Below, piece after piece: positions 1 through 11,349 of a stretch of 64,000 nt of DNA. Source of the stretch: Rhizophagus clarus (lineage: Eukaryota > Glomeromycota > Glomeromycetes > Glomerales > Glomeraceae); contig BLAL01000271.1 in assembly GCA_015698045.1 (NCBI GenBank), positions 62,001-126,000 on the forward strand, written 5' to 3'. The notes beneath the pieces were generated by a model that saw nothing but the letters and a program-made list of their open reading frames with translations, had not been told where the DNA came from and ran no database searches. How positions within the stretch are numbered: position 1 is the stretch's first letter; the number at the start of each line of letters is the position of its first letter. Made by a program: the position numbers and the translations under genes.

Positions 1-605
1 GAGCCGGAAGTTTAATTAAATTAAATAAATTGTAACGGTTTTGATTAATTTGAGGATCAGTAGTTAAAGGATTAGGAGATTTCAAATAATTCATTCAGTA
101 TTACCTGTTATATCAATCCTAATCACCGTTAGTGAGCTCATATTTGATCCCGAGTTAATCGGTGATATGATAAATATGACAGACGTAAAGAAAACAATTA
201 GCTAATGATAAAGAGCAATTTAATTTTATCTTGATAACCTTCAATTTATAAAATAAACTACCTTATAAACAGTGTGTCTTTCTAATTGGATTCGTATTAA
301 AGCTACTGTCTCAAGACCTGAAATGAAATAATATAATATATCCGTGTAAATATAAAATAAAATTATCCGTTTAAATATAAGATAATATTTACCTTGAAAA
401 TTTGGTCACAGTGGAACAGGGACAAATCCGGAAGATCTTAAGATAATCATGAACTTCTGTGAGAATCATTGTAAGATATTATGTAATATTACGTATTGTC
501 TCAAGAACCCCCTACTCTGGGGTTTCGCACAGTAGGTAATGATCTACGCGGAAAATAGCATATAATTACGCCCAGTTTTTTTTTATCGTTCGAATAACAT
601 TAAAA
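1..605. other. AT-rich non-coding stretch
   Basis: I see no supported gene, RNA or repeat boundary. A short GC-richer patch lies near 505-535, with no frame open for more than about 25 codons around it. Confidence 0.5.
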
Positions 606-1260
606 ATGCATGTTAATACTAGAAATTTAAACAACAATCCTAAATTTAAAAAAGTTTACCAAGAAATTATTCTTGAAGAGAAGGTAAATATAACTTATAT
701 AGAAGGTTATTTTATTTTCATTTATAAAATTTTTTTTTAAAAAAAGAAAATTTCTATTCATGTTTATAGATTAAAAATTACAGTGAAATGAATTCCTCCT
801 GTAAAAACATTAATTTTTACGATATTTTAAGAGGTATAATGAATGTTTAAAGTATTTCGGATATTTATATGTATTTAACAGTTAATGTATTTATCCTTTG
901 TGAGGCCTAAAATAATTTTTTTTTTTTCGTTAGTAGTGAAGGCAATTTTATCTTCTCATGGCGAAGAAATTATTCATCGTGACTTGGTAAATCTATTTTT
1001 TTTTTTATATATATTCTTATTTTTCTTATTTTGAATTATTATTATTTTGTAATTCTAATATATGTTATTTATTCATTTTATTGCATCTAATAACAGCACT
1101 CCAAAAATATGGTGGTAAATATTGGGATTGCTCACTCAGCATATTACACTATTATGGGAAATATCTAGTGGGCATCCCAATGCATCAAGAAAAGTATTAC
1201 ATCCCTGGTAAATATAATTCAATCTTAATTATAATAATTTAAAAACTACTTATCCTCTAA
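606..1260 (+). pseudogene. Protein kinase relic with split HRDL-HSKN catalytic loop
   Basis: At 936-986 the plus strand reads VKAILSSHGEEIIHRDL, the approach to a kinase catalytic loop. It is followed at once by a splice donor (gtaaat). After a 110-nt AT-rich intron, an acceptor (aacag, 1092-1096) opens HSKNMVVNIGIA in the same phase, restoring the HRDLHSKN motif. A shifted frame about 40 nt later reads LLWEISSGHP, the alpha-F region of tyrosine-kinase-like enzymes. The roughly 50 residues expected between the two, including the DFG loop and activation segment, are missing. The ATG at 606 opens a 26-codon run ending at a gtaaat donor that could be an upstream exon, but this is unproven. Assignment to a TKL-type kinase is inferred from motifs. 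An internal deletion and a frame change make it non-functional. Confidence 0.65.
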
Positions 1261-2060
1261 TTCCTTATATAATTATTTATTTACTTAGATAATCAATGAT
1301 CCTCTCGAGAACGATTCTACGTCTAACTACAGCCCTGGAGAAATTTAAGTGGAAGTCAGTGCCAGTGTACGGCTTTCAAAGTACCGATTCTCGGATTTTT
1401 GACGATTAAATTTCTCTAAATATTTTTCTAAAGGTTCCGTATTTATTTAAGAAATATTATAATGAAATAGTTGATCTTCTTAATAGTTACGAGAAAGAAA
1501 TGGGGGCAGCACAATTTGGAAAATTTTATAATCCACTCAAATCTCGGTCTTACATATAAAAAAGAGAATAAGAGTTGTGAAAACATTTATTACAAATTTT
1601 GTATTATAAATAAAGATTTTTAATTAAAAAAAAATATTTTAAAATATTTTAAAATTCCACATAACGCTGACTGTGCATATCTCTAACTTACCTCAGTGTT
1701 TTAACAAGCACGTCGGGTAGCTTCGTCATACGATTAAATGTGATTTTTTTTTTTTTTCAACTTACAATCAATTAATCATTTAGGTTTCTCGCGGATATGC
1801 CTTTCTTGTCAATAAGTAACTTTTAATTTATTTATTTATTTATTTTTAACTTTGAGATTTCATGTTAATTTTAGCTTGGAAGTTAATATCTTTTTACAGA
1901 GGGTTTGAACTTTTGTTTCCTGAGATTGCATTGCACAGTTGCACTTGATTCTTCAGGGAGATTATAATATATGAAGGTTTCAATTTGATGATTATGGAAA
2001 CAATTTTTTCTCTAGAATATCAAAAAAAACAAAAAAAAATTTAATCTACCTGAGGAAACA
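1261..2060. other. AT-rich non-coding stretch
   Basis: It holds A/T homopolymer runs and short open stretches only. Bases 1300-1440 are less AT-rich and may be kinase 3' remains, but no motif is readable. Confidence 0.4.
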
Positions 2061-2420
2061 GGTTTTGATCACAATCCCTTACACTGGATTAGAACGGTCT
2101 GATCTTAATAACACAAGTTGAAAGGTAGATACAACTTGTATCAGATCCTGATGAAGATCCGGCAGGTGTAGAGGTGGCCCAAGCAAAGAGCTATCGGCAC
2201 AGCAAATCGCAAATACTGAAGAAAGATGCGAGGGAGTGTATGGAAACTTAATTAACCACTTTTTACAAAGCAATCCTGTTCTACGATAGTTCAAATAGGA
2301 ATTTTCTAGTACTTAATTACTCCTATATGAGTCAACGAACAAGATATTGGTCTCTTTACTTTGAAAGTCGTTTTAACTACATCTACATCTTGGTTTAACC
2401 TTAACACGTAAATTTTTATC
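2061..2420 (+). pseudogene. Unrecognised coding relic
   Basis: Two plus-strand runs have protein-like composition. One is about 40 codons, polar and charged, ending METxx near 2252. The other is 46 codons, rich in Tyr, Phe, Ser and Arg, and starts near 2262 in another frame with a stop near 2400. They are separated by a stop and a frame change and stand out from the AT-rich surroundings. I recognise no family; they may be exons of one decayed gene or unrelated remnants. Confidence 0.25.
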
Positions 2421-3500
2421 ATGAACGCTACATAATTAAATTAGATCTATGAAAAAGGAATGGTCATGTAAATGCAATGTATAGTTCGGCCTAATAATAA
2501 TGTTTATATAGTAATAAAATAATATAATAATTTATGATTTGCAATTAAGTAATTTTGTAACTAAATAATTTATAAGAATATTTTGATGGGTTTAGTATTA
2601 GGAAAGTTAGGATTCTGATTCGTTATTGTTATTTTATAAAAAGAAACGAACTATTATTACCTATTCAATAATCAAATTAATAAACGATGGAAACTACCAA
2701 AGTTACTACTATATAATATAAAGACTTTTCCAATATTTTGAAAACCCTTATTAAAGAAATTAAATGACAAACGGTAATAAATTATGTAATATTAAAATTT
2801 ACCACGTTAACATTCAAGCTTCTACTATTATGTAACGACGAGAAAAATAATATCGTCGATTGATCTAACCTTTCTATGTATCTAGTGATATTTCTACTAA
2901 AATTGTGCTTTTTTTGTACTTTAATTCTCAACTTGAAGTTGTATCATATTTTCTCAATATCTATATATAATGTGTTTAAATTTACATATATGAAGAAATT
3001 TAACAAAAAATTCGGAGTTCAAAATATAATCCGAAATCATCAAGAAAAAAGCAAAAGGTTCATGACATACCCAAGAATCAGAATTCCTTCCGTGTTCGCA
3101 CTTAAACCCGAAGGAGATTTGGATCGTATACACATAACACATTTTATTGTTGTATCCACTTAGTAATTAGAGTCTTCTGTTTCTTTAAGAACTTTTTGAC
3201 TTCTCAACTCATAGAATTTGTCTCCAAGAGATCCAATCACAAAATTCATCCATCTCTAATGATGAATAAAAGAAAATATATTATTATATATTAAAAAAAA
3301 AATTATAAATTCTTACCAAAAAAGTTCTCGGTTCGATTTGTTCTCTTTCTCTTGATCAGTGTACGGACGAATATTCAATCAAAAATTCTTGAATACGGCT
3401 TGAATGTTAGGTTCATCAACCGCTATTGAAAGCTTGAAACATCAGAACCTTGTAATTCCTCTAAATCTAACTTTTTGCAATAAATAAATCCGTATGTTTA
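2421..3500. other. AT-rich stretch with one short open run
   Basis: Mostly non-coding. The plus frame at 2991-3163 reads a basic, Pro/Arg-containing peptide (including PRIRIPSVFALKPEGDLDR) that could be a gene scrap. No start context, intron signals or family motif support it as a gene. Confidence 0.3.
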
Positions 3501-3538
3501 AATAAATTCTCCGATTATTCGGATGTCGCATTTAAGAT

Positions 3539-4170
3539 CTAGGAGTTGATACGTATTAACCCAAAGTCAAAGGTATCTTTGATATTTGTTATTGCGAGGA
3601 TATAATATCTGTAATCATATTCCTCATTTGCTGGTATAGTACTATTTGGAAAATTATTTGCTGTAGCAGGGTTGATTGTGTGAATCATTTCCTCCACTTT
3701 CATGTTTATCATAATTTTCATGTACTTTCTTAAGTTATACGTCCTATCTGAATTCCAATTTATTACGTCGAGCTAGAGCATCTTAAGTTTGATATAAATT
3801 AAGCTGCTTATACATACATTAATCAAATGAATTATATAATAGATCTTATGGGAAATTTTTAAATAAACAAATTGTTTTTTTTTTTGTTCAATATTGTTTC
3901 GTAATCGCGTTCGTAATTCCGGGAGTTTAACCTTCAATGCTCTATTATGTTTACACTCAGCAGTTTCGCGACGAAGATTGCCCAATTATCCCTCAATTGT
4001 TTGGTCATAATATTAGAATTGGTAGCAGGTCTTAGAAAAGGACCAGAATAACTCTTTGTAAAAGTGAACCGTTTCCCACTGACTTAGGTATACGAGACCA
4101 TAAGGATGAGTCGTTGTAATTTGTCTTATCATTTGCAGTTCAAAAAATGATCCTATTTTAGTTTGAGCTG
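3539..4170 (-). pseudogene. 3' coding remains of the DIRS-like element
   Basis: A run of about 50 codons (4170-4015) starts KIGSFFELQMIRQ and contains HPYGLVYLSQWETVHF. It follows the RT frame after a one-base shift. A second run at 3985-3880 is basic (MGNLRRETAECKHNRALKVK). A third at 3721-3539 is open for 60 codons. All lie on the minus strand in order, so they are read as the rest of the RT/RNase H polyprotein or a downstream gene. No RNase H or recombinase catalytic residues could be placed. Confidence 0.35.
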
Positions 4171-4880
4171 GTGTTGTTGAACGTTATAACACAAAAATAA
4201 ATGGTACTCAGGATCTATTAAACCAACAACTTGATCATTTTCTGTCCAGGGTGATCAGGATCAGTCATCCGTTTTACGCTTTGCTACTGCTTGTTCAATC
4301 ACCCTGAATTGCTGATGATAACATATCTCCGTTACTTGATCTACTCACATTGTTTTGTTGTTGATGGTCGCCAATAATGTAGTGATACTCCAGGCTGAGA
4401 CTTCCAAACCGTTCGTTACACCCGGTAATTTGTACTCGCTCATGTTACACCTCCCTAAAGTAGGAAATGTACGAAACTTATCTTCTTTTCAGCAAATTTA
4501 TGGTTCACAAAAATTATGCGTACAAAACTTTTACCCACTATTTTTTTGTAAATTTTTTTTTCGAGATCGCCATGACCAGAAGGTCGTCCAAGTATGAGAT
4601 ACAAGTATTCTCTGATCGCGAACCGGTGTTTAATGATAATAAATATTCGAAGACTTGTTGTTAATCAAAAGGGAAGACATTTGAAACAATAACGCTTGCC
4701 TAGAAACAGAGCACAAAAACGTTATTGACCTGGTGTCAAGGGTACATGATAGAAGAAGGCTTGTTTTAATCCAGAGAAGCCCTCTGATTAATGTTCTGAC
4801 TAGATCTAACCTTCCATCTTGACGTATTGGTACTTTACATATTTATTGAGGGTTCTTTTAAAAATTGATTCCCTGAATAA
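4153..4880 (-). pseudogene. DIRS-like reverse transcriptase, broken
   Basis: Reading down the minus strand: LNKYVKYQYVKMEG at 4853-4809 (the pre-palm block before the first catalytic Asp); then AFFYHVPLTPG and RFCALFLGKRYCFKCLPF (motifs A to B); then a frame change; then the motif C box YLDDLLVMA, with YLDD at 4594-4583. The catalytic Asp pair is kept, but the motif A Asp position reads as Lys-Gln context. From 4443 a further run begins MSEYKLPGVTNG and stays in one frame to a TAG at 4153, broken only by three TGA codons. It probably is the RT thumb/connection. RNA-dependent DNA synthesis is the family role; this copy cannot make a protein. Confidence 0.6.
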
Positions 4881-5545
4881 CTCCAATTTCTTCCTGAAAA
4901 GAGTAATATCGAAGGAATTATAACCCTTCTGATAATCGAGTCTTGCGCAGCGTATGTCATTCAAGTAAGTGACCCTGAGAGACAAAATTTGTCACTCTTA
5001 TATCTTTTGCCATATATCAAAAGCTATAACTTGAGTAGGAAAATGGTACTTGTTAGTTGTTACCCACAAAATTCCTCCAAGATCTGTGAAAGGGGGCTAT
5101 GACAGAAAGATATGCTAAAAACAAAGCATATATCAACATATACTGATGAATGTAATAATACCATGAGCTTAAACATCTCCACTTATTCTACCTGTTCAAT
5201 CTCACAACTTATCCAATACTTCTCGTCCGGCAGTACTGCCCGTTCATATTTATCGCATGGGATATTGTTCCAATTTGAATCTTTTTTTTTCTGTTAGATC
5301 TTCTTCCAATCCCATTCGAAGATTCATTTGTTATTCCAGTTGTTTGTCTTAACGGTTAAATTAATCGCAATGAGATACTACATCATCAATTATTTTACTC
5401 CACTACAAACTTGCTGCTACATAGATTGTTTCCTATTCGTGCAAAAGGAAAAATTGTTCTTTTATTGAAAAAATTCAAACATAATTGCTAGCGAATCAAC
5501 TCGTCGCATACGGAGCTAGTTACACACTTTACGTACGGGTGTTGT

Positions 5546-5876
5546 TTAAGTGTCTGAATGAGGATTTACGGTATTTTGATTGACGTTATTGTTACGGCCT
5601 TCTTCTCTTATACTTAATCTCAGGAACATTTTGAAAAAAATAGACGTGATTATAAAAAATGTGACTACAAAGGTCTCCTCGGCTACCATCACGGCCTGCG
5701 GAAGATGCGATCCTACAAGACCATCAACGATTACGTCGTCACCATCAGGAACTACATCTTCTTCCATATTGACCACGTCCGAGATGTATTCTGTAAGGTA
5801 GACTTTAAACTATCAGCAATTCAGTAAATCGTTTGCACGTCTTCGTGTATTGATCCTCAATCTTTGTGTTATCCAT
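5546..5876 (-). pseudogene. Small acidic protein with C-terminal membrane segment, frameshifted
   Basis: An ATG at 5876 opens MDNTKIEDQYTKTCKRFTEL. After one base shift the reading continues through an acidic stretch (MEEDVVPDGDD) into a hydrophobic run (TFFIITSIFFKMFL) and a short Asn-rich tail ending at 5546. With the shift ignored, the product is about 110 residues, acidic and possibly tail-anchored. It lies between the unknown 1-kb frame and the RT on the same strand. No family recognised; membership of the retroelement is inferred from position. Confidence 0.35.
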
Positions 5877-6112
5877 ATTTAAATAATTTTTTTTCTTTTA
5901 TTTTAGCCTAACACGTAACATCACATAATCCCATTACACCCGTGTTCGGTGATGACCTGATTATTTGTCGTTATTCCCAATTCGGTTTGTCATTTCAGTC
6001 ATCTGATTTTAATTATCTAATGATATCATTCTCACCTTCAGATTTTCGATCTTGCTTCGCCCAGAAGAAATTTAGCTAACGCATGAAATTGAATTGTCAT
6101 TAATATTTATCA

Positions 6113-7120
6113 TTAAGTCCTAGCAAGCTCAGAAATTATGTTGGTAAAATAACCCTCCCTTACTATAACCATAAGTGTAAGATCCACTCTCAAGAATTCG
6201 TTACCAACTATATCTCCGTAAGACACAGCATCAATAGGTGCAAAGTTTTCTTAAGTAACTCTTACTTAAAGTTCTATTTCAACATAACTAATACTTTCAT
6301 GATTAATTTTCATATGAATAGCAAGTTCAAAACTCGACGAATATCAGAACTGACTTCTCTTACGACTTCGTCCACATCCGTTTGTTGAATTGTAAATCCT
6401 CCCTTGTTACGAATGTTATAATTCATTCTTGATCTGATTGTTCAACTCGAAGTTCAACGAACTTTAACGCCTGAGTTTTAAGAATTATATCATTGCAGGT
6501 ACAAGTTTTTTTTTGTTCAATTGAATTAATTATAACACCATTATCACTAACAGGTAAACTATCGATCCATCCATTAATATATGTGTTTCTTTTTCCGTAA
6601 ACATCATTTATAATTGATGCTCTATTGTTGAATGGTTGAAAATTTCACAGACGATATCTTTCTAATCCAGGAAAACTAGCAATTAACAATACGTTCTTTG
6701 CTCTCAAATTTGTCACGAGATTCTGATTATTAATCACAATTGATGAGGCAGTAAGAAGTCAATAATAATTGCATCAGAGAGTTTCGTTGGAGCTTGAATT
6801 TAGAGCTTTATATTGAGATTATTAATGATGACACCAGATATCTTAGAAAAGTTATAACCAGTTCCAACAAACTCCTAAGCTGATCCTCATTTAGTGTAAG
6901 ATTAAACTTTTTTGCTTGGTCATGAATCTTCAATCTTATCCGACCACAACGCATTAACATGACGAGATCTTGAACATCTACACGGTCCATAGATAATAAA
7001 TCACAAATATTTTACCAAGAAGGTATTTCTTTTGATCCAGGCCAGCTTTATTCAGATAAGACCAAATCACTCGGTGTGAAAATTTTAAAACTCTTCAGAT
7101 ATCTGTTTATTGGGTGCCAT
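6113..7120 (-). pseudogene. Unrecognised ~330-codon frame, broken
   Basis: Starting with ATG at 7120 (MAPNKQISEEF), the minus strand can be followed for 1 kb with a few frame changes and stops (TAA, TAA, TGA, TGA). Best runs: MDRVDVQDLVMLMRCGRIRL and following (6990-6810), a run including NLRAKNVLLIASFPGLERY, VYGKRNTYINGWIDSLPVSD, and a final run ending SELART at 6113. Composition is that of a soluble globular protein. It sits where a gag/capsid gene would sit upstream of the RT, but I see no zinc knuckle and do not recognise the family. Confidence 0.4.
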
Positions 7121-7619
7121 TAATTAAATTAAAAGACGCGAGAATTTACGCGAACAAATATATAAAAAAATTTGCCTTATAACCTGGACCTGTAGGTTAC
7201 AGGAAGACGAAGTGCTAGCAAAGATGACAAGCCTTGATAACTTCTGAAATCTGAATATTGGTTCTGAGGTGGCAATAGATTCCTTACGAATTTCCAGGTA
7301 ACCGTAAGTTTTTAGGATCCCAAAACGAATATCAAATAGGGGCTATTATGTGCAAACTTAGATCTTGTAACATAATAATATAGTAAATACGGTTAAAAGA
7401 ACACTTCAACAGAGATTGAATCGAAGTAAGAGACTAGTAATAATATTGCGTACCATTAAAACCATTAAAAATATTAATACTGCTCGTTCCTTACTGGAGA
7501 CTAAACGATAAATTATTTGATAATCTTGGTAGTTTCCCCTCAACACAAGGTAGTCGTTACTTTTGAATTACTTGTACAAATTCAAAAGACGGACAGAATG
7601 AGAGAAGTAATCAAAGAAC

Positions 7620-7790
7620 TTAAAAAAAATGATATTTGACGTCACGTGAAACAAAATTTCTAAGCCACCGATCAACATTTTTTTTGAAAAAGGAATATTG
7701 TTCCAACAGGTCCAACTCAATCTGCTGTAGCTGACTGACATTTGTAGAATAAGAGATTTTCTTGGTCGGCCAGTGCAAAGAATATTTCCA
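7620..7790 (-). pseudogene. Coding relic, coiled-coil-like
   Basis: About 55 codons open on the minus strand, including VSQLQQIELDLLEQYSFF and KKNVDRWLRNFVSRDVKYHFF, ending in TAA at 7622-7620. The Leu/Gln/Glu spacing suggests an amphipathic helix. Possibly the 5' coding end of the element at 3500-7850; function unknown. Confidence 0.35.
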
Positions 7791-7850
7791 AAATTAAGAG
7801 GATTATACGGAATTATTGATAGCATTATAATGTATGTAAAAGAACTTTTT

Positions 7851-8169
7851 TATTATCATCAAATGTATTAAATATGAAATTTAAATTTAATTAGGAGCAA
7901 ATTGATTTTTTTTTTCTAAAAAATTTGTCTTATGCATCTAGTACAATATTATGATTATGTGAGTATGTGGTGACTTTAACAGTTTAACAGCTAATGCTAA
8001 TGTATACTTCTCTACAAAAAAGTATCTAATCACTCTAAAAATTAAAATAAATCAAAGAAATTTGGATATTTAATAGAAAATTTTTACTTATATTAAAGTT
8101 TGAAATGCAAAATACATGTTAAAAATGATTTTTTTACTTAATTGATAATAAAATTTGATGTAAATGATT
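7851..8169. other. AT-rich spacer
   Basis: Nothing recognisable until the target duplication of the MULE-like element at 8170. Confidence 0.5.
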
Positions 8170-8178
8170 AATTTAAAA

Positions 8179-10178
8179 GGGTAAATTTATTCCTCACCCC
8201 AGGTGAGATTTGATATTACTCACCCCTATCACGTGATATATACTTTCGATTAGCTAATTTTTGATTGGCTAATTTTTTTAACTTAAATTTATTCTCACAT
8301 AAATATAAAAAAAATTTAGAAGTTTCGCAATATAAAAACAACTTTTATGTTACAAAATATTTATGAATTTATTCCTTCGAAGTTTATTGAATAAAAGAGT
8401 AAAGTACATTTATTTAAAATTAAAATTTAAGTTTATTGTATTCAAAGCCAAAACTTTTATTTAACATGACTAGTGATAATGATGTGAAATACATATATAT
8501 AGAAAAGTAATGAAACAAAAACAAAATAAACGGAAAAGGAGGCAAGATCAAAAAGGAGGGAAATAATATGTTTGATAAAAGCAGAAAAATGAAAGGATGG
8601 TAGACAAAGAAACAAAATTAAAACAAAGGGGAAATGAAAAGGAAAGGGAACAGAAATGGAAGGGAAAGCAAAAGGATAAAAAGAACAAAAATTAACATAA
8701 AGGAAAAATGAAAAGGAGAAGGAATCGAAAATTAAAATAAAAGAAAAAATGAGAAGAGAGGAAACAAAAAAGGAAAAAATAAAGGAACAGAAAGGAAAAT
8801 GAAACGACAATGAAAATAAAAAGTAAAGGGAATGAAAAAGGGAAAATGAAAGGGAAAACGAAAGGGGAAAGGGAACAAAATCAAAAATGAAACATAAACA
8901 AAAAGATGAGAGAAAAAATTGTTAGTATCATAATGTAGTTAAAGAGATACAGTAAAAAAAGGAATGAAACGGAACACCCACCCCATTTTTGAAAAGATCT
9001 AGAAAACCTAAAAAAACGTGTCGCAAAAGGGAAGATGAAAGGTAAAGAGGACAAAAACAGAAGACGAAAGGAAAATGGAAGGAAACCAGATGGAAAAATG
9101 GAAGGGGAAAGCGAAGAAAAAAGAAAACAAAAAGGGAAAAACAAAAGAAACAGATGGAAGGGAAATGAAAATGAAAACAGGGAAAAGAAATGAAAATGAA
9201 AATAAGATGGAAAGAAAAAGGAAAGGGAATGAAAAAGGGAAAAATGAAAGGGAAAATAAAAGGGTAAAGGGAACAAAATTAAAAATGAGATGAAAACAAA
9301 AATGAAAAGAGGAAAGAAAAATTTTTGTTAGTAATGAAGATAAAAGGATACAGTGAAAAAAGGAATGAAACGGAACACCCATCTCATTTTTGAAAAGATC
9401 CAGAAAACCTAAAAAAAAACGTGTAGAAAAAGGGAAGACGAAAGGTAAAGAGGACAAAAACAGAAGACGAAAGGAAAAGGGATGGAAAATGGATGGAAAA
9501 ATGAAAGGGAAAGTGAAGAAAAATGAAAAATAGAAGGGAAAGCGAAGAAAAAAAGAAACAAAAAGGGAAAACAAAAGAAACAGGTGGGAGGGGAAACGAA
9601 AATGAAAACGAGGGGAAAAGTGAAAGGAAAGAGAATAAAGAAGGGGAAAACGAAAGGGAAGAAAACAAAAATGAAAGAGTATCGAAATTAAAAATGAAAC
9701 GAAGACCAAAAAAAAAGAAAAACGAAAGACTGTTATTAGTATGAAGGCAAGAATAAGAGAATAAGACAAAAAAAGTGAAGCCGAACACCCACTTTCTGTT
9801 TCAAAGAGTTTCGACAAACCTAAAAAAAGAGAAAACCAGGAGCAGACGAAATCTAAAAAAAAAGAAGGAATGAAAGAATGAAATAAGGTTAGAAAACGAA
9901 ACAAAAAAAAATTAGAAACAAAAAAAAACAACGTACGTTTGACGTGAAACTGGAAGAACTTAATAAAGACCTAAGAAGGAAAAGAAAAAGAAATTAGAAA
10001 ACGAAAAAAAAAATGAAAACGTGAAAAGAAAAAAAATATCAAACCTTTGACACGAAGCCAAAAGCTAACCAAAAAATAGAAACAAATAACTGGTGTAATT
10101 GTAAAATTTCATTGGCCAATCAAAATGTTTACACATGATAGGGGTGAGAAATCATCCGGATGAGAAATAAATTTTCTC
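8179..10178. mobile_element. MULE-like non-autonomous element A (2000 bp, 9-bp TSD)
   Basis: The left end starts GGGTAAATTTATTCCTCACC. The right end, read inverted, starts GAGAAAATTTATTTCTCATC. Both continue as imperfect inverted repeats for about 90 bp, with TCACCCCTATCA inside each. The element is flanked by the 9-bp direct repeat AATTTAAAA at 8170-8178 and 10179-10187. Nine-base target duplication is the hallmark of Mutator-like elements. The inside is strongly strand-biased, almost all A and G on the plus strand, and encodes no transposase. Element B at 33127 belongs to the same family. Confidence 0.8.
8940..9860 (-). repeat. Three ~405-bp direct repeats inside element A
   Basis: The segment around GGAACACCCA recurs at 8971, 9372 and (as CGAACACCCA) 9782, each followed by AAA..AGAT..AGAAAACCTAAAAAA. 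On the minus strand each unit has a long pyrimidine tract ending TTTTTTAG directly before GTTTTCTGGATCTTTTC, so each resembles a 3' splice site plus exon start. A single copy occurs in element B at 33752. Long open frames through this DNA are Phe/Ser-rich products of the pyrimidine bias and not credible proteins. Confidence 0.6.
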
Positions 10179-10187
10179 AATTTAAAA

Positions 10188-11345
10188 AATAGCAAAATTT
10201 TTAACTTTTTAACCAAAATAATTATAGCAAAATAGATAACAGATTTTGGTTCTTTAGCTAAAAAATACCTTATCAGTTATAAAATATGTTCCTACTAACT
10301 TACAAATTAGCTCAAACTTTTTAAGCTAAGGGTAAATTCAAATTGATATATCTTAGCCAATAAATATTCATATGCGCCGATCCTTAGAATTAGCTTAAAT
10401 TAAGAATTTTTAATAAAAAATTAGTAAACAGTGCAAAATACGATTGTGTTACACATTCATCTTATCAATCTTATGTAGAATAATCGGAAAATAAAAAAAT
10501 TTTTTACAACTTATACTTAAAAATTAAAATAATAATAACTTTTTATAACCCATCAACTATTTTAAGAACCCATCACTTTTTACACCAGTTGCAAATAAAA
10601 GTTTTATGAATACAATTGTAGTTATTTGCAGTTGTTAATGGTATTATTTATTCTCCAAAAGCTTTTTATTGATGTAAAATAATTAAATAAAGCAGCAAAA
10701 ATAACTGGGTTTCGTATAAATTTGCTATCATATTTAAAGAATTTTGAAAATAAAGAAATAACCAAAATTTTCATTATCTTTTAATAATTTTTAATTTTAA
10801 AAATTGTTTTTAAAATATGGAGACAAAGAATCTTTCTTTATATCATTTACTGACGATGATTTTAAAATTCATTTAACCGACATTGAAATCTCATGATATT
10901 TAAATCCACCAGTACGAAAGCTTTGACTTTTAAATAGATGATCATTGTTACAGAGCCTTGCGAACGCCGCCTTTCTACAAAAACAATATACCTGTATCCC
11001 AATAAGTCCAGAGAATTCATCACCTACAAAAATTAAAAAAGAAGAAACGTTAGAACATTTCTTAAAGTCAATTCCGATATTCTTTCCAAAGAAACAACAT
11101 ACCCGCGTTTCAAGGAATTCTATTTGCTGCAGATAAGTCATATTATGATCGATATACTTTTATTTTATTTTACATTTGGTAAAACTCGGTAAAACAGAAT
11201 AGTAAAAGTTATATCATTAGATTCAGAACACCAATGGCCCTATGATCATTAAATAAAATGATAATTTTTTTTTAAATACACAATATATGAAAGGCACAGA
11301 ATGCTTTTATAAAAGTTATTTAACAAATCGTTTTAATAATGTCAA
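10188..11345. other. AT-rich stretch with a small minus-strand frame
   Basis: The only notable part is 11141-10869 (minus), open for 90 codons from ATG: MTYLQQIEFLETR, then a possible donor GTATGT, TTCTAAC, TTTTTGTAG, and an exon-like 32-mer ending ACAG before GTATAT. This is the same mini-exon layout as the neighbouring array, so the 90-codon frame is probably read-through of introns rather than one protein. Confidence 0.35.
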
Positions 11346-11349
11346 AATA

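Larger units (their letters stand above)
3500..7850 (-). mobile_element. Decayed retroelement with DIRS-like reverse transcriptase
   Basis: This block is visibly less AT-rich than its flanks and carries minus-strand coding remains throughout: an unrecognised N-terminal piece (7620-7790), a ~1-kb unknown frame (6113-7120), a small protein with a membrane segment (5546-5876), a reverse transcriptase core (4560-4860) and downstream pieces (3539-4170). The RT core reads NKYVKYQYVKMEG, then AFFYHVPLTPG, KRYCFKCLPF, and YLDD followed by LLVMA. These fit the DIRS/tyrosine-recombinase retroelement RT pattern better than Ty1, Ty3 or LINE patterns. I could not find a tyrosine recombinase, split direct repeats or clear ends, so the element's extent and the inclusion of the upstream frames are inferred from strand, composition and continuity. 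Confidence 0.5.

Noticed and set aside
4150..7120. A genetic code reading TGA as an amino acid
   Set aside because: Frameshifts, TAA and TAG also interrupt the relics, while the intact Ty3 and cargo frames use normal stops.
8457..9931. Long Phe/Ser/Leu frames (up to 307 codons) on the minus strand
   Set aside because: They overlap in several frames of a purine/pyrimidine-biased repeat with few T/A-containing stop codons; no domain or start context.
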